Source: JAEUMY01 sp031394355 (GTDB lineage: Bacteria > Pseudomonadota > Gammaproteobacteria > Burkholderiales > Usitatibacteraceae). Taken from it: 64,000 bases of DNA. This document shows positions 35,197-43,784 of this stretch, in pieces. A model generated the notes under the pieces. That model was not told the origin of the DNA. It saw nothing but the letters and a program-made list of their open reading frames with translations, and did no database searches. The stretch covers positions 24,346-88,345 of the forward strand of contig JANNSU010000051.1 of assembly GCA_031394355.1 (NCBI GenBank), written 5' to 3'. Numbering within the stretch: the first letter of the stretch is position 1; every line of letters begins with the position of its first letter. A program made the position numbers and the translations under genes.

Positions 35197-36180
35197 TTGC
35201 GCAAGACACAGAAATCCATGACAGCCTGGCTGCACAGCCTGACATGGCGAATATTCGCAATCAGTGCGGCTGCGGTACTGGCTGGCTGTGCAGTCGCTGG
35301 GCCACAAGCATCATTCAACGCAGACAAGGTCATCGCCGATGTTGCGGCCCTCACGACAGCGGATATGGCCGGTCGCGCCACGGGCACACCCGGCGGGCGG
35401 CTCGCGCGCGCATATGTGGTGAAGCGGTTCAGCGAGATCGGGCTCACATCCGTAGGCAAGGACTTTGTCCACCCCTTCTCCTTCACGCTACGGAACGGCA
35501 AGCAATACGACGACGCGGCCAACGTGATCGGCGTTTTGCGGGGAAGCGCAGCACCAGAGCGCTGGTTGGTGATCTCTGCCCATTACGACCACCTGGGCGT
35601 GGTTGATGGCAAGGTGTATCCAGGTGCCGACGACAACGCCTCGGGGGTCGCCGCCCTGCTCGCCATCGCCACACACTTCAAGGCCAATCCGCCGAAGCAT
35701 TCGCTGCTGTTCGTGTCATTCGACGCGGAAGAGATCGCGCTTCGCGGCGCGCGCGACTTCGTGGATCGTCCGCCAATGCCGCTGGAACGCATTGCGGCCG
35801 TGTTCAACCTCGACATGGTGAGTGCGAATATTCGCAATGAGATTTACATGGCCGGTACGTACCACCGCCCGTGGCTGAAGCCCTACATCGAAGAGGCCGC
35901 CGGACGCGCGACCGTGAAAGTGCTGTATGGCCACGACCAGCCACCCACACTAAGCAAACTGCAGGACTGGACCGTCAGCTCGGACCACGGCCCGCTGCAT
36001 CTGAAGGGCATTCCGTTCGTGTACTTCGGCGTGGAGGACCACCCCCACTACCATCAGCCGACCGATACGTTTGCCAATTTCAATCGCGAGTTCTTTCTGC
36101 GTGTGGTGCCGCTGTTTGTTGATGTGGCCAGCGTGCTGGATCGGGAGCTTGCGGAGATCGCGAAGCAGGCGGGAAGGTAG
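35197..36180 (+). CDS. M28-family zinc peptidase lipoprotein
   Basis: 327 aa if the TTG at 35197 is used: it follows AAGGAG with 8-nt spacing, better than the ATG at 35218. Signal peptide with lipobox (IFAISAAAVLAGC). The two-zinc aminopeptidase site is complete: His and Asp in SAHYDHLG and GADDNASG, Glu pair in SFDAEEIAL, Asp in VFNLDMVS and His in HPHYHQPTDT. Likely removes N-terminal residues from peptides in the periplasm. Two GCGAATATTCGC palindromes lie in the gene, read as RIFA (signal peptide) and ANIR. Confidence 0.88.
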   Translation: MRKTQKSMTAWLHSLTWRIFAISAAAVLAGCAVAGPQASFNADKVIADVAALTTADMAGRATGTPGGRLARAYVVKRFSEIGLTSVGKDFVHPFSFTLRNGKQYDDAANVIGVLRGSAAPERWLVISAHYDHLGVVDGKVYPGADDNASGVAALLAIATHFKANPPKHSLLFVSFDAEEIALRGARDFVDRPPMPLERIAAVFNLDMVSANIRNEIYMAGTYHRPWLKPYIEEAAGRATVKVLYGHDQPPTLSKLQDWTVSSDHGPLHLKGIPFVYFGVEDHPHYHQPTDTFANFNREFFLRVVPLFVDVASVLDRELAEIAKQAGR

Positions 36181-36213
36181 TTGCGGGAGGTGGTGCAGGA
36201 AAGGCGAACTACA

Positions 36214-36430
36214 TGACGCCGATGAACGCAGATGAAAGAGCGGATGGTCGCCGATTCTGCGCCCAGAAGTTCATCGGCGTCTTGTATTGCGCTTGGTTCA
36301 ACCATCGCGAATATTCGCAGGGTCGGTCCCGGATTGCGCTGCGCTGCATCCGGGCTACGCCACCCAACAAGCACTGACATCTGCGTTCATCCGCTCTTTA
36401 TCTGCGTTCATCTGTGTTCCCCGCCTTTGA
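36214..36430. repeat. GATGAACGCAGATG inverted repeat with nested REP
   Basis: Left arm about 36221-36246 (GATGAACGCAGATGAAAG) and right arm about 36378-36420, reverse complements with small gaps. Inside are a GCGAATATTCGC site (36307) and a 'GCATCCGGGCTACG' REP (36326-36360). This is a variant of the ACACAGATGAACAC family. No gene lies here. Confidence 0.65.
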
Positions 36431-36449
36431 CTTTTTTTGCCAGGACGCG

Positions 36450-37022
36450 TCAGAACCCCGACCCCGGCTGCTTCAGAAACTCGATTTCCTCCGCCGTGCT
36501 TTCCCGCCCCAATGCAGCATTGCGATGCGGAAAGCGGCCGAAGCGCTCGATGATGACGCGATGCTTCTCGGCCCAGATGTGCATGTCCTTCGTCTCCGGG
36601 TACACCGCGAGTGCCTTCATGAGATCGAGGCACTCTTCCTGATCCTTGAGACTCTCGGAATGCTCCAGCGGCAGATACGCGAATATTCGCACTGCGGGGG
36701 GCCACTGCTGATCGAAGCCGCTGGCGATGACATGGCGCGCCACATCCAGCGCACGCGCATCACCTGAGAACGCACGCGCATCGCCGCGAAAGATGTTGCG
36801 CGGGAACTGGTCCAGCAGGATGAGCAGCGCCAGCGCAGAGTTGGACTCGCTGCGCCATGCGTCGAGCTCGCCCGCGATGGCGGATTCAATGAGCGGCAGG
36901 AAGCTGTTGCGAATATTCGCATCAAACTCTGCGTCCTTTTGGAACCACTCCTTGCGCGATTTGCCGCGCTCCGCGTCTGGACCTAACCAGAAATCCAGCA
37001 CCTCATTGACTCGTGAATCCAC
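36450..37022 (-). CDS. DUF924 family protein
   Basis: 190 aa starting at the GTG at 37022, which has GGGGAG at 7 nt and lies 17 nt after the amine-oxidase stop; the longer frame overlaps that gene and is rejected. Family segments: VNEVLDFWLGPD, KEWFQKDAEFDANIR, LALLILLDQFPRNIFRGDAR and YLPLEHSESLKDQEECLDL. All-helical, cytoplasmic, of unknown function. Two GCGAATATTCGC palindromes occur in the gene in different phases (ANIR and RIFA). Last gene of the DUF4178-amine-oxidase group by position. Confidence 0.9.
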   Translation of the reverse strand: MDSRVNEVLDFWLGPDAERGKSRKEWFQKDAEFDANIRNSFLPLIESAIAGELDAWRSESNSALALLILLDQFPRNIFRGDARAFSGDARALDVARHVIASGFDQQWPPAVRIFAYLPLEHSESLKDQEECLDLMKALAVYPETKDMHIWAEKHRVIIERFGRFPHRNAALGRESTAEEIEFLKQPGSGF

Positions 37023-37038
37023 TTTTGTCTCCCCTATC

Positions 37039-38709
37039 CTATCCGCGCCGATATCGTAATGAGTCACTGCGTATGCCGAGCTTCGCCAGCACCGCCTCCG
37101 CCGCCGCAACACCGCGATCATTCGATTCTTCAAATAGCGAGAGTCCGCTTGCATCCGCATGCGCAAAGTGGAGGCGCGCCTTCTTCGCTGCTGTCCAGGC
37201 GTGAATGCGCGCCTGATCCGCTCCCCAGATGAGTCCGGGACGCGGCACCGCCATGGCATGCCCATTGGTGAATACATCCACGGATGTCGTGAGGCTGCGG
37301 ATTTCGGGATGCGGGCGCTCAAGATCCATGAACGCCGCCTCGGCCCAGGTTTCGCGCTTCAGGCTGAGCAGCTTCTTGCGTGCTTCGGCCGGCGCACCGC
37401 TGGCCAACGGGAAATACCAGGTCAGTACCGTCGGGCCAGGCAGCGTGGCAACACCTTGATGCGTGGCGACGACATAGCCCAAGGAGGCGCTGTCGTAGAT
37501 CACGTTGTCCCATGAGAGTGGCGCGCCATGATGCAGATGCGGCAGCTCGGACAGCGTCAGATTGGCGGTAAGCCACGGTGCATAGTCACGCGCCTTCAGC
37601 GACGTCGCCAGGTCCGTCTCGCCGACCAGCGCGCGTGCGGCGAAGGCGAATGGCGCTGCCCAGATCACCTCGTCTGCCAATATCTCGATGCTGCGCGATT
37701 CGGCGGCGAGATATACGGTCAGCGAAACATCCTTCGCGCGTGGCTCGATGCGATGCACCAGCGCTTGTGGGCGAAGGTTGAAGCCGCCGCGCTCGACGAG
37801 TTTCTTCACTACATAGCCATTGCCCTCGGGCCAGGTGAGGACCGCATCGGGGTCGGCTTCGCGATGAGACTCTCGCGTGCCGTCTGCAAAAAGGGCTGAG
37901 TCCCGACAGGCGAAATAGTGGATACCTGCCCACGCGGAGACGTTGCGATAGTCGCAGCCGTAATCGTCGCGCGTGGCGTAGTTGACCAGCCAGTGCACAG
38001 CCTCGGACGTGAAGCCCTCCGCCTGCAGCCAGGCGGCCATGGTGATGCGGTCGAGGTTGGTGAATTCCGGATCGCACGACGAATGCGAAAGCGGGATGGC
38101 AAAAGCGCGGCGGCCGTCTTTGCCCCGCGCAACCTGAAATGCTTTGATACGCGCCTGGAATTGTTGCCATTCCTTGCGCTCGCCCTCGCTGATGCCCTCG
38201 GTCGGGTTGAGGCCATCCACCCACTGACCGTTGCGGTACAGACGTTCATGCGGTGCCTGCGCCAGCGCACGCTCCTGGTACTTCGGCTGCTTGGCATCCG
38301 GATCGCCTTTGAGCACGCCGATATCGGCGAGGAGATGCTTCGCCGCACGCGCCTCGGGTGTAGGCAGCGGAATGTAGTGCGCGCCAATCGGATACGCACT
38401 CACCGCGTTCTGGCCCCAGCGCGAGTTGCCACCCGCCACATTCTCCAGCTCCAGCAGCTCGACATCGCGGAAGCCCGCGCGCTGCAATCGCCACGCAGCC
38501 GACAGACCGGAAATCCCCGCACCCACGATGACGATCTTGCGACGGATGGTCTCGCTGACAGCAGGCAGTCCGCCATCACGCAGCCGGTGCCCCAGCGCGT
38601 GACCGGTGCCGGTCAACGTGCCAGGCGGCGAAGGCGGCGTCTTTGATCCACGTCCACAGCCGGAGGCAGCCAGCGCAGCAGAGACCGCGAGGAAGGCGCG
38701 GCGATTCAA
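37039..38709 (-). CDS. FAD-dependent amine oxidase-like lipoprotein
   Basis: 556 aa. The N-terminus NRRAFLAVSAALAASGCG resembles a Tat or lipoprotein signal. The FAD-binding motif KIVIVGAGISGLSAAWRLQ is followed by an acidic residue stretch (ELLELENVAGGNSRWG), as in flavin amine oxidases, and a C-terminal dinucleotide-site segment (GLIWGADQARIHAWTAAK). In related clusters this enzyme lies beside a membrane spermidine-synthase-like protein, as here (38917), so polyamine-related chemistry is inferred. The 207-bp gap before it holds dispersed repeats. Confidence 0.82.
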   Translation of the reverse strand: MNRRAFLAVSAALAASGCGRGSKTPPSPPGTLTGTGHALGHRLRDGGLPAVSETIRRKIVIVGAGISGLSAAWRLQRAGFRDVELLELENVAGGNSRWGQNAVSAYPIGAHYIPLPTPEARAAKHLLADIGVLKGDPDAKQPKYQERALAQAPHERLYRNGQWVDGLNPTEGISEGERKEWQQFQARIKAFQVARGKDGRRAFAIPLSHSSCDPEFTNLDRITMAAWLQAEGFTSEAVHWLVNYATRDDYGCDYRNVSAWAGIHYFACRDSALFADGTRESHREADPDAVLTWPEGNGYVVKKLVERGGFNLRPQALVHRIEPRAKDVSLTVYLAAESRSIEILADEVIWAAPFAFAARALVGETDLATSLKARDYAPWLTANLTLSELPHLHHGAPLSWDNVIYDSASLGYVVATHQGVATLPGPTVLTWYFPLASGAPAEARKKLLSLKRETWAEAAFMDLERPHPEIRSLTTSVDVFTNGHAMAVPRPGLIWGADQARIHAWTAAKKARLHFAHADASGLSLFEESNDRGVAAAEAVLAKLGIRSDSLRYRRG

Positions 38710-38719
38710 GGGCTTCCCG

Positions 38720-38878
38720 GATTCGGCTTCGCTCCACCCGGGCTACGCTTGTATTGCGACATCCATTCAGACTCCAAAAGGCGTAACACAGATGAACTCG
38801 GATTACGGCTGGATGAACACAGGTTGATAGTCGTGCCATCGACCAATCTGTGTTCATCCGTGTTCATCTGTGTTTGCA
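38720..38878. repeat. REP (CCCGGGCTACG) and ACACAGATGAACAC miniature palindrome
   Basis: 38720-38755 is an 'ATTCGGCTTCGCTCCACCCGG' type REP sequence. 38784-38877 is a gene-less inverted repeat: left arm AACACAGATGAACTCGG, right arm CCGTGTTCATCTGTGTT, about 25 nt between the inner parts. Confidence 0.7.
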
Positions 38879-38916
38879 ATTGACTTTTCTTTAAACGGAG
38901 CGCGTTTGATGCGCCA

Positions 38917-40548
38917 TCACGATCCGCCCCGGCGCCACTCGCCCTCGAAATACTGCACGAGCGCCTGGTTGTTGAGCCGGTTCACGACCGTGGGCACGCG
39001 CTCCATGTCCTTGGGGAAGGTGAAGAGTGCCGGGTGCAGCTTGGCATCCATGAATCGCGTGGGCACGCTGTACGATGCCGGTGGCGAATATTCGCGTGAC
39101 GAACCGGCCTTCGTCGCGATGATGAAACCCCACTCGCCAAATGACGGCACGAGCGCGTGATAGGGCGTCGTCCGAAAGCCTGATTCCTCCAGCGTCGTGA
39201 CGACGCACCAGAACGATTTCCGCGCATAGAGGGGCGAGGTGGACTGAATCACCGCCATGCCCTGCTCCGACAATCGTCGATGCAGCAGCGAATAGAAGGC
39301 GGTCGTGTAGAGCTTGCCCAGCGAGTGGTTGCTGGGATCGGGGAAGTCGATGACGACGAGGTCGAAGAATTCGCGCGACTGTTCCAGCCAGACGAAAGCA
39401 TCGGCATTCACGACCTTCACCTTGGGCGAGCTGAGCGCGTCGGCATTGAGCTTGCGCAGCTGCTCCGCCTTGGTGAAGAGATCGGTCATGGCCGGATCGA
39501 GATCCACCAGCGTCACCGACTCCACCTGCGGGTATTTGAGCACTTCGCGCACGGCCATGCCGTCGCCGCCGCCCAGGACCAGCACGCGACGGGCACCCGG
39601 CAAGGTAGCCAGCGCCGGATGCACCAGCGCCTCGTGATAGCGATATTCGTCCAACGAGCTGAACTGCAGGTTTCCATTGAGATGCAGGCGCAGGTCGTCG
39701 CGCCACCGCGTGATGATGATGCGCTGCGCCCGGCTCGATTCGGCATGGATGATCTGGTCGGAGTAGAGCTGATCCTCTGACATGCGGGTGAGCTCGTCGG
39801 ACCAGATGAACCCTGCCGAGAGTACCGCGAGCACGACCACGCACTTGGCGGCCATCATCTGCGCATTGCGCAGCCGATCACGGAAGAGCCACACGGCCCA
39901 CAGCGCGATGGCAGCATTCATGAAGCCAAACAGGAACGCGGTGCGGATGAGGCCCAGGCGCGGCGCGAGAAAGAGCGGGAAGGCGATCGACACACCGAGT
40001 GCACCGATGTAGTCGAACGACAGCACCTGCGCCACGAGGTCCTTGAAGCCGAGTCGCTCCTTCAGGATGCGCATGACCAGTGGAATTTCCAGGCCGACGA
40101 AAATGCCCACGAGTACCACCAGCATATACAGCACGATGCGAAAGCCCGGCCCGGCATAGGCGAAGGTGAAGAACATGATCGCCGCCGAGAAGCCACCCAC
40201 GACCGCGATGAGGAGCTCGATGTCGATGAAGCGCGTGACCACCTTCTCAGTCACGTACTGGGACAGGTACGAGCCAATGCCCATCGAGGCGAGATACACG
40301 CCAATCACCAGCGAGAACTGGGTGACGGAATCGCCCAGGAGGTAGGTCGACGCCGCCGCCGCGATGAGCTCGTAGACGAGTCCGCAGGCGGCGATGATGA
40401 AGACCGACGCAAGCAGTGCGCGCGTCAATGCGCCACCAGCCTCGGGTGGCTTGGCGGTCGCTGCCGGGGGGCTTGCGACAGTTTCCGCAAGCGAGGCAGG
40501 CAGCACCGCAGGATCAGCCTGTGGCAGCTGATCAGCAGGCGTCGACAC
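38917..40548 (-). CDS. Membrane-fused spermidine synthase-like protein
   Basis: 543 aa. Seven or so N-terminal membrane helices (residues about 45-250; for example ALLASVFIIAACGLVYELIA) are fused to a spermidine-synthase-fold domain with VLVLGGGDGMAVREVLKYP, the acidic strand SVTLVDLDPAMTDLF and LVVIDFPDPSNHSLGKLY. This aminopropyltransferase-type domain uses decarboxylated SAM in known members; no SAM decarboxylase gene is nearby. Cotranscribed with DUF350 and DUF4178 genes upstream. A GCGAATATTCGC site is read as EYS at 39084. Confidence 0.88.
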   Translation of the reverse strand: MSTPADQLPQADPAVLPASLAETVASPPAATAKPPEAGGALTRALLASVFIIAACGLVYELIAAAASTYLLGDSVTQFSLVIGVYLASMGIGSYLSQYVTEKVVTRFIDIELLIAVVGGFSAAIMFFTFAYAGPGFRIVLYMLVVLVGIFVGLEIPLVMRILKERLGFKDLVAQVLSFDYIGALGVSIAFPLFLAPRLGLIRTAFLFGFMNAAIALWAVWLFRDRLRNAQMMAAKCVVVLAVLSAGFIWSDELTRMSEDQLYSDQIIHAESSRAQRIIITRWRDDLRLHLNGNLQFSSLDEYRYHEALVHPALATLPGARRVLVLGGGDGMAVREVLKYPQVESVTLVDLDPAMTDLFTKAEQLRKLNADALSSPKVKVVNADAFVWLEQSREFFDLVVIDFPDPSNHSLGKLYTTAFYSLLHRRLSEQGMAVIQSTSPLYARKSFWCVVTTLEESGFRTTPYHALVPSFGEWGFIIATKAGSSREYSPPASYSVPTRFMDAKLHPALFTFPKDMERVPTVVNRLNNQALVQYFEGEWRRGGS

Positions 40549-40577
40549 GAGGCGGCGTCAGGAGATGTTGGACGAAA

Positions 40578-40790
40578 TCAATGTATCGCCGCAGCGACGA
40601 TGATGGCAATACCCAATACAAAGGCGGCGACCACGGTGGCAAGCGGCTGATTGCGCTGCTCGATGAGCTCTTTCCACAGATCGTAGGGTGTCATCTTGTC
40701 GATGATGATGAAGGTGACCACGACCATGATCACGCCCAGTATCGAATACACCAGCGATCCGATGAGTGCTGCCGGCTTCAGATATTCCAT
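40578..40790 (-). CDS. DUF350 family small membrane protein
   Basis: 70 aa from the ATG at 40790 (AGGAGGGG ribosome site 6 nt upstream); the longer frame has no support. Two membrane helices: AALIGSLVYSILGVIMVVVTF and PLATVVAAFVLGIAIIVAAA, with the LWKELIEQRNQPLATVVAAF signature typical of DUF350 (YjfL) units. Sits between the DUF4178 and spermidine-synthase-like genes, a recurrent partnership. Function unknown. Confidence 0.88.
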   Translation of the reverse strand: MEYLKPAALIGSLVYSILGVIMVVVTFIIIDKMTPYDLWKELIEQRNQPLATVVAAFVLGIAIIVAAAIH

Positions 40791-40815
40791 GCTTACCCCT
40801 CCTGAGAAATTACCA

Positions 40816-41001
40816 TCATTTGCCTGAGAATCCGCCACTGCTGCTGCCCGAATAGGTGGGACGAGAGGCGCTTTCGATTCGGTCCGCCTTCTGCCGCTGG
40901 AACTCGGCCGCCGAGGTCGGCATCACCGACCAGCCCCGGTATTGGGCAACCCCCAAGAGACTGAGTGCTGCCAGGACATTGCCGAGAAAAAACTTGAACA
41001 T
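40816..41001 (-). CDS. Small exported/membrane protein in the DUF4178 operon
   Basis: 61 aa. N-terminal hydrophobic helix (FKFFLGNVLAALSLLGVAQ), then a polar tail ending in Ser/Gly (PTYSGSSSGGFSGK). The start is 3 nt after the stop of the DUF4178 gene, so it is clearly in the operon. No known domain. Seen here only as a short companion of the DUF4178/DUF350 pair. Confidence 0.75.
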   Translation of the reverse strand: MFKFFLGNVLAALSLLGVAQYRGWSVMPTSAAEFQRQKADRIESASRPTYSGSSSGGFSGK

Positions 41002-41004
41002 GAT

Positions 41005-42915
41005 TCAGTCCTCCGACTCGCCATGCGCGTAGTCGCTTTCTGCCCAGCGTTTGGTTTCGAATGAGCGCTTGCGGCCCCAGGCCACGAGCGGAAAAAGCAG
41101 CAGATAGCCCGACATCAGCACCCAGTTCGAGACGCCGCCGGGTTCGCGGTACACCTTCACCCTGCCCGTGACATCACTGGCCCACTGCGCGCCCGCTGTC
41201 TTGCTGTCCACGGACAACGTGTAGCGGCCGCCGGGCACATTCTGTATCTCGGCCATATCCCGGCTGTCGCCCACATTGATGTCATTGATCTTCTTGAATC
41301 CGATCTCGCGATTCAGCTGCCATGCACGGCCGCTGTCGACGTTGGTGAGCTGCAAGCCGAGCGCCAGCCAATTGCCCGTGACGTTGGAGGAGGTATCCAG
41401 GACGACGGCACGCCCAGCGCCACCGCCCAGATCGAACACCGGGCTCACCACACGTTCCCCACCTTGCGCGGGAATGCTGAAGCCGAATTCCGTGGCCGGT
41501 TTGTCGCTTTGAATTGCCCCGATGATGGCCATGAAGACAAAGCCCGATACTGCAGCAGCGAGGAACACGCCCCAGTACGGAAACACCTTGCCCTCATGGG
41601 GCGAAGGCTGGTTGGGTGCCACGCCGATGGGCTTGATTGGCGGCCCCTTCAGCTGGAAGGCCTTCCACAGCTTATCGTTGTCGATGTATTCGCCCAACGA
41701 CCAGGTGACCTCGTTGGCAGTTTTTTCCGACGACAGGATGAGCGGCGGACAAACATAGTCGTCACAGGTGGCGGTGTCGCCCACCTTCACGCGCCAGTAG
41801 AACTCGCCCACGACCTGATTCACCTTGGCCTTGGCATTCTGGAAGTGGCGGAAGCGCTTACCCAGATAGCTGGCATCAGGCTTGCGGCCACTGATCGATA
41901 CCTTGCCGACCTTCGGCATTTCAGCCGTGTTCTTGATGAAATTGAAGTGGCCGTCGTATTCCGATAACCAGGTGTAGCCCTGCTGCACGTTGTGCAGGAG
42001 ATACTCACCCCACTCGTATTTCACGCCCTCGACCGTGATGCCGCGGCGCATGAAGCCCACGATCTCCCAGGGAAATCCGTTCCAGTTGCCGGTGCTGCCG
42101 ACCGGAATCGTCGGATTGGCCGCCACGGCGTTGCGCTCATTCTTCTGTACCAGCTGCCCGACGGGGCCGGTCACATCCGTCACCGTGCCGCAAGACCCGC
42201 AGGCCACGACCTCGGTGGTGGTGAGATGCTTCTCGATGGATGCGCCACAACCCGTGCATTTGAACTGGATGGCGCGCTTCTTGACGAATCCGACTTGGGA
42301 CTGGTCGCGCAAATTGGTGAAGCCGAATACATCGAAGGGCAGCTTCTCGCCCACATAGATGTGCGGCACAGACTCGGAGTAGTCGATGGTCGCGAAGCGC
42401 GTGCCCTGCCCGCGCAGATCCGCCACGTCGGCCTTCCAGCCGGACTCGAACTTGAAGGGCAGCTCGCCTTCGCCCGCCACCACCTCCGCCTGCTCCATGT
42501 TGGTGACGCGGTAGCGCTCTTTGCCGATGAGCAGCTCCTGGTCCGGCTTCAGCTCGGCATAGGCTGGCACCGCCACGGGTGGCGCCAGATAGCTGATGGT
42601 GAATTCCCGGCTCGCGTCAGAGAGCCAGGCGCTCTTGCCATCACCGAACAGGACATGCCACTCGCTCCACACGCCGGCGCCATAGCGATACTGGATGCGG
42701 CCGACGACGCTGAACTGCTGGCCGCGATGCCGGCCCACCGTAGCGAGCTGGATGGGTGTGTCGTCCTCCAGCAACTCGGCCTGGACGCCAATGTTGGCGA
42801 CATCGACGCCGTCGCGCACGAGTGTTGCCTTGCAATAGCCGCACACACCCACGACAGAGCTCGCGCCGCGAAATCGGAAGGGTGCGCCACAGGATGGACA
42901 GGTGACAGTTCTCAA
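41005..42915 (-). CDS. DUF4178 domain protein with zinc ribbons
   Basis: 636 aa, starting at a TTG (42915). Residues 5-27 form a zinc ribbon (CPSCGAPFRFRG ... CGYCKATL); a second ribbon lies near residue 226 (FKCTGCGASIEK ... ACGSCGTVTD). DUF4178 modules follow each ribbon (GRIQYRYGAGVWSEWHVLF and GVKYEWGEYLLHN with YTWLSEYDGHFNF). Two membrane helices occur in the C-terminal third (PYWGVFLAAAVSGFVFMAII and a last one near the end). It is first gene of the operon with the small protein, DUF350, the spermidine-synthase-like and amine-oxidase genes. Confidence 0.88.
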   Translation of the reverse strand: MRTVTCPSCGAPFRFRGASSVVGVCGYCKATLVRDGVDVANIGVQAELLEDDTPIQLATVGRHRGQQFSVVGRIQYRYGAGVWSEWHVLFGDGKSAWLSDASREFTISYLAPPVAVPAYAELKPDQELLIGKERYRVTNMEQAEVVAGEGELPFKFESGWKADVADLRGQGTRFATIDYSESVPHIYVGEKLPFDVFGFTNLRDQSQVGFVKKRAIQFKCTGCGASIEKHLTTTEVVACGSCGTVTDVTGPVGQLVQKNERNAVAANPTIPVGSTGNWNGFPWEIVGFMRRGITVEGVKYEWGEYLLHNVQQGYTWLSEYDGHFNFIKNTAEMPKVGKVSISGRKPDASYLGKRFRHFQNAKAKVNQVVGEFYWRVKVGDTATCDDYVCPPLILSSEKTANEVTWSLGEYIDNDKLWKAFQLKGPPIKPIGVAPNQPSPHEGKVFPYWGVFLAAAVSGFVFMAIIGAIQSDKPATEFGFSIPAQGGERVVSPVFDLGGGAGRAVVLDTSSNVTGNWLALGLQLTNVDSGRAWQLNREIGFKKINDINVGDSRDMAEIQNVPGGRYTLSVDSKTAGAQWASDVTGRVKVYREPGGVSNWVLMSGYLLLFPLVAWGRKRSFETKRWAESDYAHGESED

Positions 42916-43217
42916 GATGGCTGGTAAGAGAGAATACGGTGGCGATAATGGGTCAATGAAACCAGGCTTCTGGCCTGTGCGGCGACGTTGGATGGGTTGC
43001 CTCCACGCGACGATCTGGGCACTACTCTAAGCCCTCGCTGTTTGCAGGGCAAGTCGGGGAAGCCCCGATGGCGGTCAGGGTGTACCCGTCGGCGGACATT
43101 CCGGCGGCATGCGAAACTTCGCAACTCGTCGGACGAAATCAGTCAGCGACCGCAAGTCGCCTGACGGATTTTCGCCACAGCATTGCACGAACCCATTCAG
43201 AACAGGGAACCCAGATC
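42916..43217. other. Intergenic region between DUF4178 operon and VOC gene
   Basis: About 300 bp between divergent genes. A short open frame covers it on the plus strand in front of the VOC gene but lacks a ribosome site or family sequence. No repeat of the GATGAACAC class and no clear promoter were recognised. Confidence 0.4.
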
Positions 43218-43589
43218 ATGATCGGATATGTCACTTTCGGTACCAACAACCTGCCCGCCGCCGTCACGTTCTACGACGCCCTTCTGGGCGAGATCGGCGC
43301 GAAGCGCTACATGGAGTTCGACCGTGGTGTGGCTTGGAGCATGGGGCTCGGCACACCGGGCTTCGGCATCATGAAGCCCTATGACGGCAACGCGGCCAGC
43401 GTGGGCAACGGCGCCATGCTCGCCATCATCGTCGACAACCGCGCCAAGGTCGATACGCTCTACAACAAGGCGCTGGAACTGGGCGGCAGCGACGAAGGCC
43501 CGCCCGGCCAGCGCTTTGACAATTTTTATGCGGCGTATTTCCGCGATCTCGATGGCAACAAGCTGAACGTGTACTACATGGGACCGTGA
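43218..43589 (+). CDS. VOC family (glyoxalase/bleomycin-resistance fold) protein
   Basis: 123 aa from the ATG at 43218. One beta-alpha-beta-beta-beta pair per half: IGYVTFGTNNLPAAVTFYDA and YAAYFRDLDGNKLNVYYMGP are the usual first and last family segments. Metal ligands of active glyoxalases are only partly evident, so the reaction is unknown. Small, cytoplasmic, monocistronic. Confidence 0.88.
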   Translation: MIGYVTFGTNNLPAAVTFYDALLGEIGAKRYMEFDRGVAWSMGLGTPGFGIMKPYDGNAASVGNGAMLAIIVDNRAKVDTLYNKALELGGSDEGPPGQRFDNFYAAYFRDLDGNKLNVYYMGP

Positions 43590-43633
43590 GGCTCACGGGC
43601 TTCGTCGGCGATCTGCCGGACAGCCACACCTTA

Positions 43634-43764
43634 CGCAAACACAGATGAACACGGATGAACACAGATAGGACTGTGCGCTATCAGGTGCAGAACGGCGGAG
43701 ACATCGTCACCGTGGACCATCTGTGTTCATCCTGCCGTTATCCGTGTTCATCTGTGTTCCCGCC
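43634..43764. repeat. ACACAGATGAACAC miniature inverted repeat
   Basis: Left arm 43634-43666 (CGCAAACACAGATGAACACG...), right arm 43719-43764 in inverse orientation (ATCTGTGTTCATCC..., GTGTTCATCTGTGTTCC), with about 50 nt of unrelated sequence inside. No gene. Same family as the element in the liv operon. Confidence 0.75.
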
Positions 43765-43784
43765 TTGATCTCACGAGTCACCCC

